Source: Siderastrea siderea
Taxonomy: Eukaryota; Cnidaria; Anthozoa; Scleractinia; Rhizangiidae
Reading direction: 5' to 3'
Length of the DNA: 64,000 nucleotides
Assembly: GCA_964030785.1 (NCBI GenBank)
Contig: OZ034972.1
Coordinates: 50,972,538 to 51,036,537 of the forward strand
Part shown: in pieces, positions 7,979-15,721 of the stretch
Position numbering within the stretch: the first letter of the stretch is position 1
How the letters are laid out: each line of letters starts with the position of its first letter
Made by a program: the position numbers and the translations under genes
Notes under the pieces: model-generated
What the model saw: the letters and a program-made list of their open reading frames with translations, nothing else
Databases searched by the model: none
Told to the model about the DNA's origin: nothing

Positions 7979-8857
7979 TTATTTTTTTCTTAATAAGTTT
8001 TTGTGTATGTAATTCGAATGATTCTTTAATGTTTCTGTTGACTTGAATTTTCTGGAACATTTTTTGCATTTTATTCTCACACCCTGGAAATAAAGTATGA
8101 TTTCTTTTATGATTTCGTCATAATCGTTGCTCACTAATATTTTGTAATTGTTGTTTTCATACTCTTGCAGCATCATCTTTTGTTCTTCTGAAAGCTTTCC
8201 ATAACCAGTTGGTGTTTTAAATTCAATTGCAAAACCTGAGTAATTCAAATGTAAATTCTGTATGATCAGATCAGGAGATCCCTTTTGATAACCCATGTTG
8301 TATGATTTTATTCTCATGTTACCATTAATTTGGTTTTCACCCAATGATGCGGTTAGAATTGCTTTAGGATAATTGTTTCTTATAAAGTTGACTACCTTTT
8401 CATGTAGGTCATATTCTGTTTTGATGCTGAATGCGGGCATTTTGTATGGTTTGTTGCTGAATTCATACCGTCCTGTTTTTCTGATTGATGGTAAAACCTC
8501 TTTTGTTACCCAACGTTTGAATTCTTTGGCTTTATCCATTTTTGATCTCAATATAAGGCTGTACAATCCAGATTCATTTATATAAATCGTGTTTCCAGTG
8601 TTCCGTGTCAAAGGTAACGAATCGTTACTCTTGGATTTTTGGTCATTTTCACCAACCTCAGTCAAAGGGGACGAATCGCCCCCCTTGGATTTGAGCCTCT
8701 TAAGTGAACATTTATCTTCAGAATCAACATGTTTGAAAATCGCTTTCTTGGTATCTTCATATCCCAAAATGCTTGCAACAGTTTTAGCACGGAACCATAC
8801 ATCATCATCCTTTTTAATGATAGCTAATTTATTTCCTTCATAAGTAAAAATTTCCAT
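7979..8857 (-). CDS. Bro-N antirepressor domain fused to VRR-NUC-like nuclease and C2H2 finger
   Basis: 292 aa. Residues 1-130 look like a Bro-N domain: DDDVWFRAKTVASILGY, a YINESGLYSLILRS block and FKRWVTKEVLPSIRKTGRY are typical of Bro/KilA-like viral DNA-binding proteins. Residues 150-255 carry a PD-(D/E)XK VRR-NUC-like signature: GSPDL at 193-197, E212-x-K214 and Q226. A C2H2 finger (C264, C267, H280, H285) ends the protein. The region after residue 50 holds a short SSPLT/SLPLT repeat. Domain names are from pattern recognition; the nuclease call is less certain than the Bro-N call. Neighbouring genes are replication-type. Confidence 0.8.
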   Translation of the reverse strand: MEIFTYEGNKLAIIKKDDDVWFRAKTVASILGYEDTKKAIFKHVDSEDKCSLKRLKSKGGDSSPLTEVGENDQKSKSNDSLPLTRNTGNTIYINESGLYSLILRSKMDKAKEFKRWVTKEVLPSIRKTGRYEFSNKPYKMPAFSIKTEYDLHEKVVNFIRNNYPKAILTASLGENQINGNMRIKSYNMGYQKGSPDLIIQNLHLNYSGFAIEFKTPTGYGKLSEEQKMMLQEYENNNYKILVSNDYDEIIKEIILYFQGVRIKCKKCSRKFKSTETLKNHSNYIHKNLLRKK

Positions 8858-9037
8858 ATCTTGTAATTATATATAATAATATCTCTTTATAAGTGTTTGT
8901 ATATGTTCCTTAAGTGTCATTCACCACAACAGATGATAGCCAGAAACAATTATATTTTTGGCTACCAAAAGCAAATAAACAGTATATACTGTATCAATCG
9001 ATATAATATATATTAGATAATATTTGCTTAAATCATT
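8858..9037. other. AT-rich intergenic stretch with a small hairpin
   Basis: No ORF with recognisable features. TAGCCA near 8938 and TGGCTA near 8964 form a hairpin with a short A/T extension, downstream of the integrase stop on the minus strand; it could act as a 3' processing signal. An A-rich motif like that upstream of PolB lies near 9010-9035. Confidence 0.4.
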
Positions 9038-9997
9038 TTATATATCCTTTAAGTCCTTGAACGGTATCCAACTGTTAAATTCATCACTATATCCTTTCCA
9101 CTTCACCAAAGCTTGCTTCTTTTTATAATCCCTCCGAATGACTTTATCGATTCTGAATACCTCTTGTGTAGCTTTAAGCAATTCGGGTTCATAGAAACTC
9201 CCTTGAATGTCTTCATCTCTGAGATCCTTCAGTTTGTAAGTGACAGGAACAGTGGATTGGATTTTATCAACTATAAAAACTTCCTCAGACCAATTTGGTG
9301 TATAGCCCTTATCAAACACATTTCGTTTATACTTACTTATTCTAACCTTATCACCATTTTTGAATTTTGGTTTAGATGATACTTGCTCCAAATTACCATA
9401 CAGATTAAAGTAAACAGTCCCTTCATTCTTCTTTTTACTGGCTTCTGTTGGCGTCATTTTGATAGAGCTATGTTTAGTGTTGTTATATTGTTTCACTAAT
9501 TTGGGTAGCATGTCTAAATACTGTGTATTACCTTGAACAGTGAACTGCTTCCACATCTTGGTTTTGATTGTACGGTTCCATCTTTCACAAACTGACGACT
9601 TTTCCTCATTCTCAGTTGAGTACAAGGTTATTTTATTCTTATCAAGTAGTTCCTTAACATGTTTGTTGTAATACTCTTTGCCTTTATCAGTCCAAAGATA
9701 TTGTGGTTTTCTGCCTTCTTTAAGGATTGTTTTAAAAGCATTCATAACGGTTTCACCCTTTTTATCTTTTAATGGAACGATCCAACCGTATTTAGAGAAT
9801 ACATCTAAAACCATAAGAAGATATCTGTAGCCAGCGTTCCATCGACTGAACTTTTGCATCTCAACAATATCAGAGCACCATATTTTGTCAATGCCGTTTA
9901 CAATTACTCGCCGCCGAGTAAAATTTCGTTTTATGGGCTTATGAAGCTCATCAGCTAATTTTTCTTGCCAGTTTTCTTCACTCGACGGCCTTTTCCG
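9038..9997 (-). CDS. Retroviral-type integrase with C-terminal chromodomain, no AUG for its 5' part
   Basis: The conserved rve domain starts upstream of the first ATG. In the same frame, LADELHKP and IVNGIDKIWCSDIVEM precede ATG 9857-9859, and the first catalytic Asp (codon 9869-9871) lies in that upstream part. The others are TDKGKE (Asp 58 of the ATG-based numbering) and CERWNRT (Glu 92), a D-x33-E spacing. A chromodomain (VDKVIRRDY-like, WKGY, SW) ends it. The frame is open from 10045 with no ATG before 9859. It overlaps the PLA2 gene in the -1 frame, where AAAAAAC occurs at 10003-9997. The usual N-terminal HHCC zinc domain is not seen. Translation by frameshift, non-AUG start or splicing are the options. 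Confidence 0.88.
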   Translation of the reverse strand, partial: RKRPSSEENWQEKLADELHKPIKRNFTRRRVIVNGIDKIWCSDIVEMQKFSRWNAGYRYLLMVLDVFSKYGWIVPLKDKKGETVMNAFKTILKEGRKPQYLWTDKGKEYYNKHVKELLDKNKITLYSTENEEKSSVCERWNRTIKTKMWKQFTVQGNTQYLDMLPKLVKQYNNTKHSSIKMTPTEASKKKNEGTVYFNLYGNLEQVSSKPKFKNGDKVRISKYKRNVFDKGYTPNWSEEVFIVDKIQSTVPVTYKLKDLRDEDIQGSFYEPELLKATQEVFRIDKVIRRDYKKKQALVKWKGYSDEFNSWIPFKDLKDI

Positions 9998-10650
9998 TTT
10001 TTTGTCTTCCTTTGTTTTACACCGAGACCTAGTTTCTGCTTTGTGTTAATCAAGAACCGAGCGGTTTGTCCCCATTTTGGCATCTGTCCATAAGGTATTT
10101 CATCCAATGACTTAACCATTTTCTTGTCACATTCACCTTTGTTTTTCCCCATATCATAACAAATATCATGATGAGCTGCTATTTCATCCACTTTATTGTA
10201 AGGTTGTACGTGCCACTTGGTGACCTCTCCAGTGTTCCTATCATACTCTAGCTGTTTTTCGAGAGGATTGTATGGCCCCATGTATTTATACTTTCCAGGA
10301 GTCCATCCAGCCTTTGGTTTCGGTATTTTCCCAATTAGTTTATGTATATCAACACCAGCGCCTTCCAAATCCTTCCTGTCAGTTTTATACTTTCTATTTG
10401 GTCTGATTTTGGTTGATAATTGATCAAGAGCTTGACTTCCAACATTCTGAATCATTGGATTCAACTTATCCAGAGCATAATCGATTGCCTTTTTCTGCAG
10501 TTTTGGGTTTCTCAAGGCTTCTGATCCATAATATCTTCCCATTTCAACAGCCCTTTTTCCCAGCCAAGGAATACCGTGGTGAATCAATAAATCAGTACCA
10601 GTTGATGCTACTGTATTTAGTATGCCCGCCCCTGTCGACGGGCTGACCCG
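9955..10650 (-). CDS. PLA2-domain virion protein (-1 frame part)
   Basis: About 231 residues from the slip point to TAG 9955-9957. The frame opens after TAA just upstream of the heptamer and contains no ATG before the conserved region; 10587 is only a TTG. A helix-rich N-terminal part (GRYYGSEALRNPKLQKKAI) precedes a phospholipase A2 core of the parvovirus VP1 type: Ca-loop YMGPYNPL and catalytic AAHHDICYD (residues 102-109 and 138-145 counting from 10587), then a basic tail. It probably acts during entry, as known for parvovirus VP1; this is inferred. It follows the zinc-ribbon ORF in the -1 frame and overlaps the integrase frame at its 3' end. Confidence 0.85.
   Translation of the reverse strand, partial: RVSPSTGAGILNTVASTGTDLLIHHGIPWLGKRAVEMGRYYGSEALRNPKLQKKAIDYALDKLNPMIQNVGSQALDQLSTKIRPNRKYKTDRKDLEGAGVDIHKLIGKIPKPKAGWTPGKYKYMGPYNPLEKQLEYDRNTGEVTKWHVQPYNKVDEIAAHHDICYDMGKNKGECDKKMVKSLDEIPYGQMPKWGQTARFLINTKQKLGLGVKQRKTKNGKGRRVKKTGKKN
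9997..10003 (-). promoter_or_regulatory. Candidate -1 slippery site PLA2 to integrase
   Basis: AAAAAAC read on the minus strand has X-XXY-YYZ phase in the PLA2 frame (AAA at 10002-10000, AAC at 9999-9997). A -1 slip here enters the open integrase frame. The downstream structure is weak: ACGG/CCGT only. The heptamer type is used by several retroviruses for gag-pro. Confidence 0.5.
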
Positions 10651-10802
10651 TTTCCCACCTGTTTAACGAATTTCGTCTTAGTGATTCCACATTCAGAGCA
10701 TTTGCATTTAAGCATAAGCCTCCCATTTTTAGCCTTTTCATATCGTTCACTCCCAGGTACACATTCTGTTACCTTTTTCTGTTTCACGCAATATGATTTC
10801 AT
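10617..10802 (-). CDS. Small zinc-ribbon-like ORF, 0-frame part of a frameshift pair
   Basis: 61 aa if translated to TAA 10617-10619. YCVKQKK, a further Cys near residue 14 and a CKCSECG knuckle near residues 33-39 suggest a DUF5679-like zinc ribbon. Similarity to the older copy (1805-1954) stops at the GGGAAAC site; after it the 0 frame has only a short tail. This suggests that the useful product is either this short protein or, after frameshift, a zinc ribbon-PLA2 protein. A TCTA motif lies 16 nt before the ATG. Confidence 0.75.
   Translation of the reverse strand: MKSYCVKQKKVTECVPGSERYEKAKNGRLMLKCKCSECGITKTKFVKQVGNGSARRQGRAY
10624..10656 (-). promoter_or_regulatory. Probable -1 ribosomal frameshift signal (younger Polinton)
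   Basis: On the minus strand GGGAAAC (10656-10650) lies in X-XXY-YYZ phase: GGA at 10655 is codon 50 counted from ATG 10802. After a 6-nt spacer, GCCCG (10643-10639) pairs with CGGGC (10628-10624); GTCGAC lies in the loop. The -1 frame from 10650 is open to 9955. It is identical in heptamer and layout to 1945-1977. Confidence 0.78.
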
Positions 10803-10818
10803 ATATATATGAGTTAGA
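10803..10818 (-). promoter_or_regulatory. TCTA-type late promoter-like motif before the zinc-ribbon ORF
   Basis: TCTAACTCATATATAT directly precedes the ATG (16 nt from the T of TCTA). Confidence 0.6.
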
Positions 10819-11361
10819 TATTTTTGAAATACTGTTCTAAGAATTTCTCATTATTCGTCGTATCATATATGTCGAAAACTTCCAACAGATCAAAATATGA
10901 TTTACCCTTATTCATCTCATTCAAAAAGTACAGACAGAAATATCCACATGTTGTCGTTAGTAAATTTTGTATTTGATTGTTCTGATGAAGCAATGTTAAA
11001 TTCTTTTTTCTCGCATGATTGACCATTTCTTGGAAGGGAGGCAAACCAAAGCTATCAAAGTAATTAATGACGTCATCCTTTACATATGTAGCAACCCAAT
11101 GGCTCCCTGACATATAACTCGGTTCAAGATTGTAAATGAATAGAGCCTGTCTATGATTGTGAGGAACATTTTCATCTCGAGACAGAACATCTTTGATTGG
11201 GATATTCAGATATTTACACCATTTTATTAAATCATAATTGCTTAATGGGACATTCTTATGGAATTTCGGTTTTACAATAGAATGTTTAGAAGAGGGACGT
11301 TTTTGAATGGTGAGTTTTTGCCCAATAGTAGACCGTTGCCCTTTTTTTCGGGAGCTTTTTT
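10814..11361 (-). CDS. Adenain-like cysteine protease
   Basis: It cleaves virion precursors in adenoviruses and relatives. From ATG 11113: GSHWVATYV (His 5), YFDSFG (Asp 20), CGYFCLYFLNEMNKG (Cys 56). The conserved N-terminal block PLSNYDLIKW lies upstream of this ATG in the same open frame, which extends back to a stop overlapping the A9 run at 11356-11364; there is no ATG in that part. The frame is -1 relative to the core-like ORF, which overlaps it. A frameshift product or a non-AUG start is therefore likely; the short ATG form would lack the N-terminal block. Confidence 0.85.
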
Positions 11362-12117
11362 TTTAGTCCCCATACCGATTGTACCGTTCGGCCAATTTCC
11401 ATAAAAAGGTGGAGTTCTATACATTGGCATTAACAAACCACCATCCTGATTATCATTGGTTAGTTGTGATATAAATCTGGGTGGTCTTTGTTTTGGTTGT
11501 CCCATCTGAGGGGCACCTTTACCAGTCATCTTCTTTATTGCCTCAATAGCTAAAGGGACTCCAATTGATGCAAGAAGAGTACCTAAGAAACCACCTGTTT
11601 GTACTTTAGTCGGTTTTATATGAACACCAGAGCCTGTTTGTAGAGCATTTAATATATCCTTCTTTTGTTTGGTTGTCAAAAGATGTTTATATGCTATCAA
11701 CTGATCGATTTTATTTTGTGGTATGAGAAACCCACCAGTTTGAACACCTTTTCCAGATATCTTCTTAACAATCTGAGATGCTCCTTCACTTGCCGCTCCA
11801 GCTAAAGCTGACAAACCAATGGTCTTAGCAATCGTGGGAGCAAAAGTTCTTCCAAGCGCCAGAACTGTAGACAGAAGAGATCCACCTAATTGCTTTCGAA
11901 TGTTTGTTTTAGAAAGTTTAATGTCCATTCCCTTTTTCAATTTTCTATTTTTTTCCAATCGCTTAACTATATTCTGAGGTACATACAGAGTATCATTCCC
12001 AGATAGAGAGTCCTTCGTGAACCTTAGAACTATTGTTTCTCTTTTATGATACGCGTTACTAAGATTCTTTTTCTGGTTTGGTGATAAACTAACTTTAATT
12101 TCGTATAGTTGTGTCAT
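11272..12117 (-). CDS. Core/minor virion protein with repeated GK-GG motifs
   Basis: 281 aa, ATG 12115-12117. Two similar halves begin with QKK-type segments (SPNQKKNL, TTKQKKDI) followed by LGGSLLSTVLALGRT and GGFLGTLLASIGVPLAIEAIKK hydrophobic stretches and GKG motifs; the C-terminus is Pro/Lys-rich. It resembles basic, membrane-active or DNA-binding minor virion proteins of adenovirus-like elements; the exact function is unknown. The homolog in the older element (655-1356) carries a stop. It lies between MCP and protease. Confidence 0.7.
   Translation of the reverse strand: MTQLYEIKVSLSPNQKKNLSNAYHKRETIVLRFTKDSLSGNDTLYVPQNIVKRLEKNRKLKKGMDIKLSKTNIRKQLGGSLLSTVLALGRTFAPTIAKTIGLSALAGAASEGASQIVKKISGKGVQTGGFLIPQNKIDQLIAYKHLLTTKQKKDILNALQTGSGVHIKPTKVQTGGFLGTLLASIGVPLAIEAIKKMTGKGAPQMGQPKQRPPRFISQLTNDNQDGGLLMPMYRTPPFYGNWPNGTIGMGTKKKAPEKKGNGLLLGKNSPFKNVPLLNILL
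11341..11364 (-). promoter_or_regulatory. Candidate -1 slippery runs, core-like ORF to protease
   Basis: Two correctly phased runs lie near the end of the core-like ORF: A9 (11364-11356, AAAAAAA possible) and AAAAAAG (11347-11341). The protease frame is open from just after the first. No strong hairpin is obvious downstream. The older element does not conserve the -1 relation. Confidence 0.4.
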
Positions 12118-12132
12118 ATAATATATGTTAGA
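12118..12132 (-). promoter_or_regulatory. TCTA-type motif before the core-like gene
   Basis: TCTAACATATATTAT directly precedes the ATG; TCTA begins 15 nt upstream. Confidence 0.6.
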
Positions 12133-12176
12133 TAAATTCTCTTTTAAAAAACATATTCAATGTAAAACTTATTTAT

Positions 12177-13466
12177 TTAAACTATCATCAATTCGTTTCC
12201 AACTGTCTTTACTACAACCTCACTCTCGTAAAATACGATGCTATGAGCTCGGGCGTTTGCTGTCGGGGCTACATTGAGACGATAATGGAGAATCAACTGT
12301 TTAGGATCTCTCGTCACTACCTCTTTCTGATATGACAAATCGAAATACAATAATCCATACAAACTAGTGAAATTGGATACATTAAGCTGTGTTCCTGAAT
12401 TGTAATCGTTCTTACGAAATGCATATGACATGAGATCATTGAATATCCTGATTTTTGAATCTGCATCATATTCGAGCTCTGGGTAAAATGTATTGTTTCC
12501 GTATTCAAGCCTACAGCTTGAGAGAGAGCTATTAGCGTCAGCGGCATTCAACTTGAAAGTGTCAAACAAATACGGACTCCTCTCTGCTTCATCAGTATTT
12601 GGTGCGTCTGTCCTCTGGAGATATATAAAAACATGTTTAACGTCATCGATAGCTGGACTGATTTGAAACATATTCTGAATAGCTCTGGTATTTGCTGACT
12701 GATTGTAGAGATCTCGCATATATGTCCAGGTTGTTGGCTTAAGAAACTCTGAAACGAAATTACTATACATGCTGTCTTTTGGGATTAATCTTGGGAGCCA
12801 AAGATACAATCTCTTTACTACAACACGACCAGCGTCTGTGCCATTTGCCATGTGAATCAGTTCACTGTCTTCGTTAAATGTAAGTTCAATTGTGAGCTCC
12901 ATCGGAGGCAACATTTTTCTTTCTAATTCTTGAAAAAAGCTGTATCTGTTTAAGGGAAGCATCTCATTAATACTTTTAGCTCCCCCAGCACCGTTGTTTT
13001 GTACTGCTTGGGTCAAAATACGACGTGCCTCAAAACCTGTGTTTGTATTTGCTGTAGTTCCATCAGTATCAAGATACCAGAACGAATTCTTCCCAACAGA
13101 TCTACTAAAATCATCACTGTATTCAAGGAGATTTTTGACATTCGTTATTCGATGCAAATTATCACTCTCGTATACTATTTTACCAGACGATTTGATAACC
13201 ATATGTCTGATTAGACTGTGAGATCCGTTTATCATGGTGATGCGATCCGCTTGAGCATATCCAATACCATCTGCCCTTTTTTGAAGCTCTTTAGTTACTT
13301 CAAAATACCCATTAAAAAAATCGAACATAGTCGACCTATCGTTGATTGTGAATCTGTAACCTGTCTTTTTCTGGCTTTGATTATTAGCAGGTTGCTCAAT
13401 GACATTATCCAAATGGAAACGAACGTATTCATATCGTTGTAGATTTTCATTTGTTCTGAAACTCAT
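12177..13466 (-). CDS. MCP: Major capsid protein (double jelly roll)
   Basis: 429 aa, complete. It matches Polinton/adintovirus MCPs: N-terminal strand FRTNENLQRYEYVRFHLD, ELERKMLPPMELTIELTF in the middle, FVSEFLKPTTWTY, PYLFDTFKLN, CRLEYGNNTFYPELEY, KIRIFNDLMSYAFRKNDYN and a final VGNEL. Two jelly rolls form the hexon-like trimer known for this lineage. It sits in the structural block with the small basic and penton-like genes. TCTA lies 18 nt before the ATG. It is co-oriented and homologous with the fragment at 1-606. Confidence 0.95.
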   Translation of the reverse strand: MSFRTNENLQRYEYVRFHLDNVIEQPANNQSQKKTGYRFTINDRSTMFDFFNGYFEVTKELQKRADGIGYAQADRITMINGSHSLIRHMVIKSSGKIVYESDNLHRITNVKNLLEYSDDFSRSVGKNSFWYLDTDGTTANTNTGFEARRILTQAVQNNGAGGAKSINEMLPLNRYSFFQELERKMLPPMELTIELTFNEDSELIHMANGTDAGRVVVKRLYLWLPRLIPKDSMYSNFVSEFLKPTTWTYMRDLYNQSANTRAIQNMFQISPAIDDVKHVFIYLQRTDAPNTDEAERSPYLFDTFKLNAADANSSLSSCRLEYGNNTFYPELEYDADSKIRIFNDLMSYAFRKNDYNSGTQLNVSNFTSLYGLLYFDLSYQKEVVTRDPKQLILHYRLNVAPTANARAHSIVFYESEVVVKTVGNELMIV

Positions 13467-13484
13467 TTATATGAGTAGTTTAGA
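13467..13484 (-). promoter_or_regulatory. TCTA-type motif before MCP
   Basis: TCTAAACTACTCATATAA directly precedes the ATG; 18 nt, almost the same as before the penton-like gene. Confidence 0.65.
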
Positions 13485-13497
13485 TAAAATTCACTTT

Positions 13498-13842
13498 TTA
13501 ATATCCAGTACCAGATATAAGTCTATTCAGAATTGTGTTGTAATCTTCTTCTTGTTTTGGTTTGGTTGGTTTCATTGGTTGTTTAGTTGAACCATGTAAT
13601 TTTCTCATAATAAGCTCTCCGCTTTTTTCAGCTGCTTTTTTTCCCAGTTTGTCTCCAGCATGTGAAATACCAGATTCAAGCGCTTTTTTGGCAAAAGGTT
13701 TTAAAACCATTTCTGGAACTTTACTTAACACCCTTCCAACTGGTTTGAAAATGTTATCAACAATGATCCCAGATCCTTTATGCTTATACACAAAACGACC
13801 TAGTTTCGGGTGATAAATTCGCTTGTATTCATACGACGACAT
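13498..13842 (-). CDS. Small basic virion-type protein
   Basis: 114 aa, ATG 13840-13842. It is basic, with GRFVYKHKGSGIIVDNIF near the N-terminus, an amphipathic Ala/Lys-rich helix (ALESGISHAGDKLGKKAAEK) and a Pro/Lys-rich tail ending in SGTGY. It lies between MCP and penton-like genes with short spacers, so a minor capsid or core role is likely, but I cannot name a family. A TCTA motif lies 18 nt upstream. Confidence 0.65.
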   Translation of the reverse strand: MSSYEYKRIYHPKLGRFVYKHKGSGIIVDNIFKPVGRVLSKVPEMVLKPFAKKALESGISHAGDKLGKKAAEKSGELIMRKLHGSTKQPMKPTKPKQEEDYNTILNRLISGTGY

Positions 13843-13860
13843 ATATAACTATTAGTTAGA
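13843..13860 (-). promoter_or_regulatory. TCTA-type motif before the small basic gene
   Basis: TCTAACTAATAGTTATAT directly precedes the ATG; 18 nt. Confidence 0.6.
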
Positions 13861-14622
13861 TTAATCTCTCTTCTCTCTTAAAATCAAACTGAATGAAGTG
13901 TCACTATGATTAAGATCGATGATTCTTCGTTTGCCATCTGTTATATATATCCGAATTTTATTGATCGTATTTTTATTACACGGGTTGTACTGAACTCGTC
14001 GAGGCTCTTGTGTGAAACTATAACTCGGGGTGAGAGTTGAGGTACTGAAACTATATATAATATCTGACTCTTCACCATCGACAAGACTGTCACCTATCAA
14101 ATCACAATGAACATTCAATATTTCTCTGTCTTGTGAGAGATTAGGAATGTAATCTCCAACATTTACACTACTTGTTAGAATCTTTTTATTGAAACCAATA
14201 AGATCATTAAAATTACTTTGAGTAAGATCTAATCTGTAATTTGAGGCTAGTGTTATTATTGTCCTGAATACAGTATCGTTAAACTCCAGAGTGATTGGAT
14301 ATTGAGGGTTTGATGAGGTTCCTGTTTTTGTTTTTTCTTTGATTAAATTGTCAAAATCAATGTAATTCCATACTCCAGGGTTGAATATAATTTCCGTCCA
14401 ATTAGTACCACTATCAGACGAATATCTTATTTTCTGATTATTGAGTTCCCTTGTCACATTAAACCAAGTAAATGACATCGAAATGATTCGGTCTAGGCCG
14501 ATTTCATATTGCCTGTTTGAATCTAGTATTATCGGATTACTGTATTTGATTGTGAAATCCGATGGTTTATTACCATTTTGGGTTTTTACTGTATGACTGG
14601 ATAATACAAGTTGTCTATTCAT
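13861..14622 (-). CDS. Minor capsid (penton-like, single jelly roll) protein
   Basis: 253 aa, complete. The N-terminus RQLVLSSHTVKTQNGNKPSDF, the YEIGLDRIISMSFTWFNV strand, YIDFDNLIKE, and the C-terminal IRIYITDGKRRIIDLN followed by FSLILRE are typical of Polinton penton-base-like minor capsid proteins that close the five-fold vertices. Its position next to the MCP supports this. The stop is only 18 nt before the next start. Confidence 0.85.
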   Translation of the reverse strand: MNRQLVLSSHTVKTQNGNKPSDFTIKYSNPIILDSNRQYEIGLDRIISMSFTWFNVTRELNNQKIRYSSDSGTNWTEIIFNPGVWNYIDFDNLIKEKTKTGTSSNPQYPITLEFNDTVFRTIITLASNYRLDLTQSNFNDLIGFNKKILTSSVNVGDYIPNLSQDREILNVHCDLIGDSLVDGEESDIIYSFSTSTLTPSYSFTQEPRRVQYNPCNKNTINKIRIYITDGKRRIIDLNHSDTSFSLILREKRD

Positions 14623-14640
14623 TTATATGATTAGTTTAGA
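14623..14640 (-). promoter_or_regulatory. TCTA-type motif before the penton-like gene
   Basis: TCTAAACTAATCATATAA directly precedes the ATG; it differs from the MCP copy at one position. Confidence 0.65.
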
Positions 14641-15605
14641 CTAAAATAGTTTTTGTATATTTTGTTGTATTGTGGCTTATTGAGTATTGAATTTCTTAAC
14701 AAGATGTCGAGAAGTGCGACACCTGTATTTCTTAGTTCAATGCTATTATTACCAGCAACCTTTGATCCGATAATCAGTTCCAGTTTTTTCATCATTTCTG
14801 TCGGATTATTGAAAAACATTACCTGTCCACCTCTTTTTGTTTTTTTCTTCAAACCAGACCCTTTAATATTTTTTAATCTTTGATTGTTGTAATTTATATA
14901 ATCATTAAGAACCTTTCTTGTATCTTGAATAATTTTTCTTCGATATTGAGCCTCAGCTTCAGTCATTAAACCACCATTTAATTTTTTAGTGATATCACTC
15001 CAATAACCATTTAGTTTCGAACGTTGATCTTTAGCACTTTTCAAGATTTTGTTCAGATAAGCTTTACTCTTTTTATTATCCATATCCTTTTCTGTCAGAC
15101 GTAATTCAATATCATCATAGTTAGGAATATTCAATTTATCTAAAGCTTGGTTAATTGCATCCTCCTCGAGAATGTTATAATCAGGTACTTCTTCTTCTTC
15201 GTATTCAGGTGGAAGATCTTCTGGTTCATACATGTGTTCTTTACCTGATGCTAAATCCTCAAGGACATCTTCATAACTTGGAGGTTTTGAAACCAATTGT
15301 TTGTCATTTTGTGGTAGAACTTGATCACCGAATAGATCTTCCAATCCATAATCAGGCACTTCATCATCAATAGCTATTCCATAATCTGGAACAGGTCGCT
15401 TTTTCTTTGGTAATCTTCTCAACGGTGCTTTTGGGGCTGTAAGTTCCTTTAACTCAGATGTTATAGGTTTGAAAAGTTTCTCTGCCTCGACTTCACCCAT
15501 TTGATCAGATATCGTTTTTTGTTTTATTGTCTCTCTTACTGTGTTAATCTTTTTACCAAGCTCGGATCGTTTCTCAGCCATTTCTTTCCATTTGAGTAAA
15601 CTCAT
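14631..15605 (-). CDS. Structural-block protein with PPxY motifs
   Basis: 324 aa. A coiled-coil-like N-terminus and a Lys/Pro linker precede three VPDYG/VPDYN repeats. PPSYEDV and LPPEYEEEE match PPxY late-domain motifs that recruit Nedd4-type ubiquitin ligases in many viruses, including adenovirus protein VI. The C-terminal 60 residues (FFNNPTEMMKKLELIIGSKVAGNNS onward) are globular and end in KIYKNYF. The function is unknown; a minor capsid or assembly role is inferred from position and motifs. The upstream sequence has TGTAAAC in place of TCTAAAC. Confidence 0.65.
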   Translation of the reverse strand: MSLLKWKEMAEKRSELGKKINTVRETIKQKTISDQMGEVEAEKLFKPITSELKELTAPKAPLRRLPKKKRPVPDYGIAIDDEVPDYGLEDLFGDQVLPQNDKQLVSKPPSYEDVLEDLASGKEHMYEPEDLPPEYEEEEVPDYNILEEDAINQALDKLNIPNYDDIELRLTEKDMDNKKSKAYLNKILKSAKDQRSKLNGYWSDITKKLNGGLMTEAEAQYRRKIIQDTRKVLNDYINYNNQRLKNIKGSGLKKKTKRGGQVMFFNNPTEMMKKLELIIGSKVAGNNSIELRNTGVALLDILLRNSILNKPQYNKIYKNYFSLN

Positions 15606-15721
15606 TATATCATTTGTTTACATAAAATTTCGTATTTTGTTTGGAAAAATTAGGGTTATCATATATAAAAACGCTTGCATAGCGTGTCGCCATGTGATAA
15701 AATTGTATAACATATTATCAT
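15606..15721. promoter_or_regulatory. Divergent promoter region
   Basis: 116 bp between the leftward PPxY gene and the rightward ATPase gene, AT-rich with TATA-like stretches near both starts. This is where transcription direction switches. Confidence 0.5.

Noticed and set aside
9038..9859. Integrase starting at ATG 9859
   Set aside because: That start would drop the first catalytic Asp and the conserved LADELHKP region, which lie upstream in the same frame.
10413..10646. Plus-strand ORF opposite the PLA2 gene
   Set aside because: Shadow of the minus-strand coding sequence.
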